The notes under the pieces were generated by a model that ran no database searches, was not told the DNA's origin, and was given only the letters and a program-made list of their open reading frames with translations. Below are positions 59,062 through 64,000 of a stretch of 64,000 nucleotides of DNA, in pieces. The stretch spans positions 1,984,001 to 2,048,000 of the forward strand of contig NZ_JAOCQD020000001.1 of assembly GCF_025290835.2 (NCBI RefSeq), in the 5' to 3' direction. This DNA comes from Aquabacterium sp. OR-4. GTDB lineage: Bacteria > Pseudomonadota > Gammaproteobacteria > Burkholderiales > Burkholderiaceae_C. Position 1 is the stretch's first letter; every line of letters starts with the position of its first letter. A program made the translations under genes and the position numbers.

Positions 59062-59856
59062 GTGAGCGGCACCACGCCGGTGGCTCTGCCCGAGACCTGG
59101 CCGGTGTGGGCGGCCGATCCGGCCTGGACGGCCATCGATCTGCTGTCGGACGTGCACCTGCACGCCGACATGCCGCGCACCTTCGCGGCCTGGCGCGATC
59201 ATCTGCTGCACACGCCGGCCCAGGCGGTGCTGATGCTGGGCGACCTGTTCGAGGTGTGGGTGGGCGACGACGCCCGCCACAGCGGCTTCGAGGCGCAATG
59301 CCTGGCCGTGCTGCAGCAGGCCAGCGCCCGGCGCGTGCTGGCTTTTCTGCCCGGCAACCGCGATTTTCTGGTGGGCGACGCCCTGCTGGCCGAAGCCGGC
59401 ATGCAGCGCCTGGCTGACCCCACCGTGTTGCAGGCCTGGGGCCAGCGCTGGCTGCTGAGCCACGGCGACGCCTTGTGCCTGGCCGACACCGAGTACCAGC
59501 GCTTTCGCACCCTGGTGCGCGGCGCCAGCTGGCAGGCCGGCTTTCTGGGCCAGCCACTGGCCGAACGTCAGGCCCAGGCGCGTGCGATGCGCGACGCCAG
59601 TGCGGCGCGTCAGGCCAGCCAGACAGCCGCCGACTGGGGCGAGGTGGACCACCCCGCCGCCGCACAGTGGCTGGCAGCGGCCGATGCGACCGCCCTGATC
59701 CACGGCCACACCCACCGCCCGGGCCGCCATGCGCTGCCTGGCGGTGGCGTGCGCCATGTGCTGGGCGACTGGGACTTCGACCATGGCCCGGCCCCGCGCG
59801 CCCGCATCCTGCGGCTCACGCGCGACGGCCTGCACACCCTCGACCTGGGCGCATGA
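59062..59856 (+). CDS. lpxH: UDP-2,3-diacylglucosamine diphosphatase
   Basis: A 264-residue calcineurin-like phosphoesterase producing lipid X in lipid A synthesis. The metal-ligand motifs are in order: LLSDVHLH (DxH), LGDLFEVWVGDD (GD), PGNRDFLV (GNxD), LSHGDALC and HGHTHRPG (GHTH). The GTG start lies eight bases after ppiB; the stop overlaps the ATG of mtfA. Confidence 0.94.
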   Translation: MSGTTPVALPETWPVWAADPAWTAIDLLSDVHLHADMPRTFAAWRDHLLHTPAQAVLMLGDLFEVWVGDDARHSGFEAQCLAVLQQASARRVLAFLPGNRDFLVGDALLAEAGMQRLADPTVLQAWGQRWLLSHGDALCLADTEYQRFRTLVRGASWQAGFLGQPLAERQAQARAMRDASAARQASQTAADWGEVDHPAAAQWLAAADATALIHGHTHRPGRHALPGGGVRHVLGDWDFDHGPAPRARILRLTRDGLHTLDLGA

Positions 59857-60638
59857 AGGCCTGGCTGGAGCGCTGGCGCGCGCACCGTGAGCAGCGTGCC
59901 CTGAACCGCCGCGCCGTGCCCGATGCGGTGTGGGACCTGACGCTGGCCCGCCTGCCCTTCCTGGCCCGCCGCCCGGCCGCCGACCTGGCCGAACTGCGAC
60001 GGCTCACCAGCCTGTTTCTCGATGCCAAGGAGTTCACCGGCATCGCCGGTCTGGCCATCAGCGACGACATGGCCGTGTGCATTGCCGCCCAGGCCTGCCT
60101 GCCGGTGCTGCGCTTCGGCCTGGCGCCCTACGACAGTTTTGTGGGCATCGTGGTGCATGCCGACGAGGTGGTGGCGCCGCGCAGCCATGTCGACGAGGAC
60201 GGCATCGTGCACGAGTACCACGAGGTGCTCACCGGCGAGGCCATGCAGGGCGGCCCGGTGATGCTGAGCTGGCGCGATGTGGCCGAATCGGGCGAGTCGG
60301 CCGACTGGGGCTACAACGTGGTGATCCACGAGTTCGCCCATGTGCTCGACATGGGCGATGGCGAGGCCGACGGCGTGCCGCCGCTTGGCAGCAGCGCCGA
60401 ACGCGAGGCCTGGATCACCGTGATCGACGCCGCCTACGAGCAGTTCTGCGCGCAGGTGGAGACCGGGCAGGACACCCTGCTCGACCCCTATGGCGCCACG
60501 GGTGTGGACGAGTTCTTCGCCGTGGCGTCCGAGAGCTTTTTCGTCACGCCCAATGACATGCGCGCCGAGCACCCCGACTTGTACGGGCTGCTGGCGCGCT
60601 ACTTCCGGCAAGACCCCGCCGCCTTCGGCGGGGTTTGA
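59853..60638 (+). CDS. mtfA: MtfA-family zinc peptidase
   Basis: A 261-residue M90-family metallopeptidase. The zinc motif is HEFAH (VVIHEFAHVLDMGDG, about residue 155) with the third ligand region VDEFFAVASESFF. In E. coli MtfA binds the Mlc repressor and so influences ptsG; whether that role holds here is unknown. The ATG overlaps the lpxH stop. It is convergent with clpA. Confidence 0.92.
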   Translation: MKAWLERWRAHREQRALNRRAVPDAVWDLTLARLPFLARRPAADLAELRRLTSLFLDAKEFTGIAGLAISDDMAVCIAAQACLPVLRFGLAPYDSFVGIVVHADEVVAPRSHVDEDGIVHEYHEVLTGEAMQGGPVMLSWRDVAESGESADWGYNVVIHEFAHVLDMGDGEADGVPPLGSSAEREAWITVIDAAYEQFCAQVETGQDTLLDPYGATGVDEFFAVASESFFVTPNDMRAEHPDLYGLLARYFRQDPAAFGGV

Positions 60639-60663
60639 CGCACAGGCTGCCGCGGCGCCGGCC

Positions 60664-62979
60664 TCAGACCGGCGCGGCCTCCGACTTGGTCTTGTCGCCC
60701 TTGTCGGTCTTCTTCAGCGGCTGGATGTCCAGCGTCACCTCGCCCTTGTCGTCGAGATCAACCGTCAGGCGGCCACCATCGACCAGGCGGCCGAACAGCA
60801 GTTCGTCGGCCAGGGCACGACGGATCAAGTCCTGGATCAGGCGCTGCATCGGGCGTGCGCCCATCAGCGGATCAAAGCCCTTGGCGCCCAGGTGCTTGCG
60901 CAGCGTGTCGGTGAAGGTGACGTCGACCTTCTTCTCGGCCAGCTGGCTTTCAAGCTGCAGCAGGAACTTGTCGACCACCCGCAGGATGATCTCTTCGTCC
61001 AGCGCGCGGAAGCTGACGATGGCGTCGAGCCGGTTGCGGAACTCGGGCGTGAACAGCCGCTTGATGTCACCCATCTCATCACCCAGCTCGCGCTTGGTGG
61101 TGAAACCGATGGTCGACTTGTTCATGGTCTCGGCGCCCGCGTTGGTGGTCATGATGATGATCACGTTGCGGAAGTCGGACTTGCGGCCGTTGTTGTCGGT
61201 CAGCGTGCCGTGGTCCATCACCTGCAGCAGCACGTTGAAGACGTCCGGGTGCGCCTTCTCGATCTCGTCGAGCAGCAGCACGCAGTGCGGCTTCTTGGTC
61301 ACGGCCTCGGTCAGCAGACCGCCCTGGTCAAAGCCCACATAGCCCGGGGGCGCGCCGATCAGGCGGCTGACCGCATGGCGCTCCATGTACTCGGACATGT
61401 CGAAGCGGATCAGCTCGATGCCCAGGATGTAGGCCAGCTGCTTGGCCACCTCGGTCTTGCCCACGCCGGTGGGGCCGCTGAACAAGAAAGCGCCGATCGG
61501 CTTGTCGGGCTTGCCCAGGCCGGAGCGTGCCATCTTGATCGCGGCCGACAGGGCCTCGATCGACTTGTCCTGGCCGAACACCACGCTCTTGAGATCGCGC
61601 TCCAGGCTCTTGAGCTTGTCGCGGTCGTCACTCGACACGCTGGCCGGCGGGATGCGTGCGATCTTCGCGACGATCTCCTCGACCTCGTTGCGCGTGATGG
61701 TCTTCTTCTGCTTGCTCTTGGGCAGGATGCGCTGTGCGGCACCGGCCTCGTCGATCACGTCGATGGCCTTGTCCGGCAGGTGGCGGTCATTGATGTACTT
61801 GGCCGACAGCTCGGCTGCGGCCTGCAACGCGCCCAGCGCGTACTTGACGCTGTGGTGCTCCTCGAAACGGCTCTTCAGGCCCTTGAGGATCTCGACCGTC
61901 TGCTCGACCGAAGGCTCGACCACGTCCACCTTCTGGAAGCGCCGCGACAGCGCCGCATCCTTTTCGAAGATGCCACGGTACTCGGTGAAAGTGGTGGCGC
62001 CGATGCACTTCATCTGGCCGTTGCTGAGCGCGGGCTTGAGCAGGTTGCTGGCGTCCAGCGTGCCGCCCGAAGCGGCGCCGGCACCGATCAGCGTGTGGAT
62101 CTCGTCGATGAACAGCACCGCGTGCGGGTTGTCCTTCAGCTGCTTGAGCACGCCCTTCAGGCGCTGCTCGAAGTCACCGCGGTACTTGGTGCCGGCCAGC
62201 AAGGCGCCCATGTCCAGCGAGTAAACATTGCTTTGCGCCAGCACGTCGGGCACGTCGCCCTGCGTGATGCGCCAGGCCAGACCCTCGGCAATGGCTGTCT
62301 TGCCCACACCGGCCTCGCCCACCAGCAGCGGGTTGTTCTTGCGCCGGCGGCACAGCACCTGGATCACGCGCTCAACCTCGGACTCGCGACCGATCAGCGG
62401 ATCGATCTTGCCGTCGCGGGCCATCTGGTTCAGGTTCTGCGTGAACTGCTCCAGCGGCGAGCCCTTGCCACCGCCTTCAGCCGCCTCTTCCTTCTCGGCC
62501 TCCTGCCCCGGTTCGCTGGGCTTGGCCGGTTCGGGGGGCTCGCTCTTCTTGATGCCGTGGGCGATGTAGTTCACCACATCGAGGCGCGTCACCCCCTGCT
62601 GGTGCAGGTAGTACACGGCGTGCGAGTCCTTCTCGCCGAAGATCGCCACCAGCACGTTGGCGCCGGTGACTTCCTTCTTGCCCGAGCCGGTGCTCTGCAC
62701 GTGCATGATCGCCCGCTGGATCACACGCTGGAAACCCAGCGTGGGCTGGGTGTCCACCTCTTCGGTGCCACCGACCGTGGGCGTGTTTTCCTTGATGAAG
62801 GTGGTCAGGCTCTTGCGCAGGTCGTCGAGATTGGCCGCGCAGGCCTTGAGCACATCGGCAGCCGACGGGTTGTCCAGCAGGGCGAGCAGCAGGTGCTCGA
62901 CCGTGATGAACTCGTGGCGCTGCTGGCGCGCCTCAACGAACGCCATGTGCAGGCTGACTTCCAGTTCTTGCGCAATCAT
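60664..62979 (-). CDS. clpA: ATP-dependent Clp protease ATP-binding subunit ClpA
   Basis: A 771-residue AAA+ unfoldase feeding ClpP. The N-domain (about 1-145) is followed by two ATPase modules: D1 with Walker [10 protein letters not shown] and Walker [11 protein letters not shown], and D2 with Walker [10 protein letters not shown] and [20 protein letters not shown]. The ATG at 62979 has a strong ribosome site (tatggaggccgc) and overlaps the clpS stop (ATGA), so the pair is coupled. Confidence 0.97.
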   Translation of the reverse strand: MIAQELEVSLHMAFVEARQQRHEFITVEHLLLALLDNPSAADVLKACAANLDDLRKSLTTFIKENTPTVGGTEEVDTQPTLGFQRVIQRAIMHVQSTGSGKKEVTGANVLVAIFGEKDSHAVYYLHQQGVTRLDVVNYIAHGIKKSEPPEPAKPSEPGQEAEKEEAAEGGGKGSPLEQFTQNLNQMARDGKIDPLIGRESEVERVIQVLCRRRKNNPLLVGEAGVGKTAIAEGLAWRITQGDVPDVLAQSNVYSLDMGALLAGTKYRGDFEQRLKGVLKQLKDNPHAVLFIDEIHTLIGAGAASGGTLDASNLLKPALSNGQMKCIGATTFTEYRGIFEKDAALSRRFQKVDVVEPSVEQTVEILKGLKSRFEEHHSVKYALGALQAAAELSAKYINDRHLPDKAIDVIDEAGAAQRILPKSKQKKTITRNEVEEIVAKIARIPPASVSSDDRDKLKSLERDLKSVVFGQDKSIEALSAAIKMARSGLGKPDKPIGAFLFSGPTGVGKTEVAKQLAYILGIELIRFDMSEYMERHAVSRLIGAPPGYVGFDQGGLLTEAVTKKPHCVLLLDEIEKAHPDVFNVLLQVMDHGTLTDNNGRKSDFRNVIIIMTTNAGAETMNKSTIGFTTKRELGDEMGDIKRLFTPEFRNRLDAIVSFRALDEEIILRVVDKFLLQLESQLAEKKVDVTFTDTLRKHLGAKGFDPLMGARPMQRLIQDLIRRALADELLFGRLVDGGRLTVDLDDKGEVTLDIQPLKKTDKGDKTKSEAAPV

Positions 62980-63332
62980 GCGGCCTCCATAATGCACTGC
63001 AGCGGATGCCCGGCGCGGCGCGCCGCGGCAAGCACGAGTTCAACCTTTGTGGCGGCAACGTCCTTGCTGAAGACGCCGCAGACCCCACGACCCTCGTGGT
63101 GGATCTTCAGCATGATCAGCGTGGCCGCTTCCAGTTCCAGCTTGAAGTATTGCTGCAAGACCATCACGACGAACTCCATCGGCGTGAAATCATCGTTGAG
63201 CAGCACCACCTGATACATCCGCGGCGGCTTGGTGCGCGCGGATTTCCGCTCTGCCACCACGGCGCCAGCATCGTCCCGCCGGGGGGTGATGGGGGGCTGA
63301 AGCGGTGGAATGGGCGGTTCGTCCTGGGGCAT
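62976..63332 (-). CDS. clpS: ClpA adaptor protein
   Basis: A 118-residue N-end rule adaptor. The core [20 protein letters not shown] carries the Asn-Asp-Asp pocket for N-degron residues, and [20 protein letters not shown] follows. The first ~35 residues are a Pro-rich flexible extension. It is directly upstream of clpA. Confidence 0.97.
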   Translation of the reverse strand: MPQDEPPIPPLQPPITPRRDDAGAVVAERKSARTKPPRMYQVVLLNDDFTPMEFVVMVLQQYFKLELEAATLIMLKIHHEGRGVCGVFSKDVAATKVELVLAAARRAGHPLQCIMEAA

Positions 63333-63636
63333 GAAATCATTCTACTGAGTCGCACGAAAGGCCGTCGTTCTGTCAGCCATGTTGCGCCAGATGGCGCGTT
63401 CGCAAGTCGCGAAAAGCGCCAGCCGGAGCCCGCTCATGCCAGACCGAGCAGATGCCGTGCCCGGCCATCAGCGTGCCCAATCCGGCCAAGCGCAACGGCA
63501 CCGGCCATCGCCTAACCCGCACAGTTTGTGGGGAAAGTGCGATCACGCTTCGCCTAGGGCTCCCGCTAGACGGCTTTTTGCATCAATCCAGACAATCTCT
63601 TCACCCTCATGTTGTGGGTGTATTGAGGAGCGGTTG
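63333..63636 (+). promoter_or_regulatory. Region upstream of cspA, including its leader
   Basis: 304 bases without a supported gene between divergent clpS and the cold-shock gene. The last 120 bases are less GC-rich than their surroundings, ending in tgtattgaggagcggttg before the ATG. A long structured leader, as in other cold-shock mRNAs, could lie here, but I cannot define it by eye. An open frame covers the whole stretch but its residues resemble no protein I know. Confidence 0.35.
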
Positions 63637-63861
63637 ATGGCAACAGGCACGGTCAAGTGGTTCAACGACGCCAAGGGTTTTGGATTCATTGAGCCCGATA
63701 CTGGCGGTTCAGACGTTTTTGCGCATTTTTCGGCCATCGAGATGGACGGGTTTCGCACGCTGAAGCAAGGCAGCAAGGTCAGTTTTGAACTGGTCGAGGG
63801 CCCGAAGGGCAATCTGGCGCGCAACATCCGCACGGTGGTGGCACAGGAAGTCACGGCCTGA
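63637..63861 (+). CDS. cspA: Cold-shock protein (CspA family)
   Basis: A 74-residue single-stranded nucleic-acid chaperone. The RNP1 motif KGFGFIEP and RNP2 motif DVFAHFSAI are intact, and the start [14 protein letters not shown] is typical. A strong ribosome site (gaggag) lies seven bases upstream of the ATG. The paralogue (cold- or non-cold-induced) cannot be told from sequence. Confidence 0.95.
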   Translation: MATGTVKWFNDAKGFGFIEPDTGGSDVFAHFSAIEMDGFRTLKQGSKVSFELVEGPKGNLARNIRTVVAQEVTA

Positions 63862-63906
63862 GCGTCGCCGGGCGCACAGCAGCCCGTTTGGCTTGCTTTT
63901 GACACG

Positions 63907-63927
63907 GGCCCGCACGCGCGGGCCTTT
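63907..63927 (+). terminator. Terminator after cspA
   Basis: A 7-bp stem (ggcccgc / gcgggcc) with loop acgc, followed by tttg, 45 bases after the cspA stop. Confidence 0.7.
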
Positions 63928-63968
63928 GTCGCTTCTGGCGCCCACCTCGCTGCATCCGCCAGGCGTGA

Positions 63969-64000
63969 AAAAGCCCCCGTGCGCAGGGCGCTCACGGGGG
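63969..64000 (-). terminator. Terminator of a minus-strand gene beyond the right edge
   Basis: On the minus strand an 8-bp stem (CCCCCGTG / CACGGGGG) is followed by CTTTTTCACG. No gene in the window would use it in this direction. Confidence 0.75.

Noticed and set aside
63379..63636. In-frame upstream extension of cspA to 63379
   Set aside because: The extension resembles no cold-shock protein; the ATG at 63637 has a strong ribosome site and the exact family N-terminus.

Overview
The window is a compact stretch of a very GC-rich (strong G/C third-position bias) betaproteobacterial chromosome. Gene content and order point to the order Burkholderiales, probably the Rubrivivax/Leptothrix/Ideonella/Aquincola side of it: ilvBHC-pssA-leuA, infC-rpmI-rplT-pheST-ihfA-merR-tRNA-Pro, cysS-alkA-accA-tilS-lysC-tRNA-Ser and clpS-clpA-cspA all occur here in orders familiar from that group. 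The genus assignment is inference. I see no insertion sequence, prophage, integrase or CRISPR array. The content is mostly core metabolism and translation, with two more accessory blocks at about 31.7-39.9 kb and 44-50.7 kb.

Layout, left to right. 0-2 kb: an IclR regulator cut by the left edge, and a periplasmic D,D-peptidase (pbpG). 2-10.1 kb (minus strand): branched-chain amino acid synthesis, ilvB-ilvH-ilvC, then pssA, then two different 2-isopropylmalate synthases. The first of these is preceded by a leader peptide with two tandem CTA Leu codons and a classical attenuator hairpin. 10.3-13.9 kb (plus): sigma factor, DUF3619, DUF3106, RDD and dgkA, then a LOG-family hydrolase. 14-16.1 kb (minus): glnB and nadE. 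16.2-20.1 kb (plus): a DUF482 acyltransferase-like protein and a Pat-type protein acetyltransferase. 20.2-23.2 kb: soluble and membrane pyrophosphatases, transcribed divergently. 23.4-31.6 kb (minus): tRNA-Pro, merR, ihfA, pheT, pheS, rplT, rpmI, infC and thrS. thrS is preceded by a Thr-rich leader peptide and attenuator, and infC begins with an ATC codon.

31.7-42.3 kb (minus): tex, a TonB-dependent receptor with a hexanucleotide repeat, a patatin-like phospholipase, and a tightly coupled set of DUF4331 protein, small lipoprotein, TPR protein and HupE/UreJ membrane protein. This set may handle a metal or cofactor. 42.4-43.9 kb (plus): tRNA-Thr, a VanZ-like protein and ribA. 44-47.4 kb (minus): a complete pqqABCDE operon for the redox cofactor PQQ. 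47.6-50.7 kb (plus): a prolyl-aminopeptidase-like hydrolase overlapping a gene that fuses a MoxY-like sensor kinase to a complete LuxR-type response regulator in one frame. A role controlling PQQ-dependent alcohol oxidation is plausible from the neighbourhood.

50.9-57.1 kb (minus): tRNA-Ser, lysC, tilS, accA, alkA and cysS. 57.3-60.6 kb (plus): TPR protein, periplasmic and cytoplasmic cyclophilins, lpxH and mtfA. 60.7-63.3 kb (minus): clpA and clpS. 63.6-63.9 kb (plus): a cold-shock protein. The right edge ends in a terminator for a minus-strand gene outside the window.

The strongest non-obvious signals are the two translation-coupled attenuators (leucine and threonine), both with mutually exclusive antiterminator and terminator pairings readable by eye, and the kinase-regulator fusion beside the PQQ operon. 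Function calls rest on family motifs visible in the translations. No database search or structure prediction was run.
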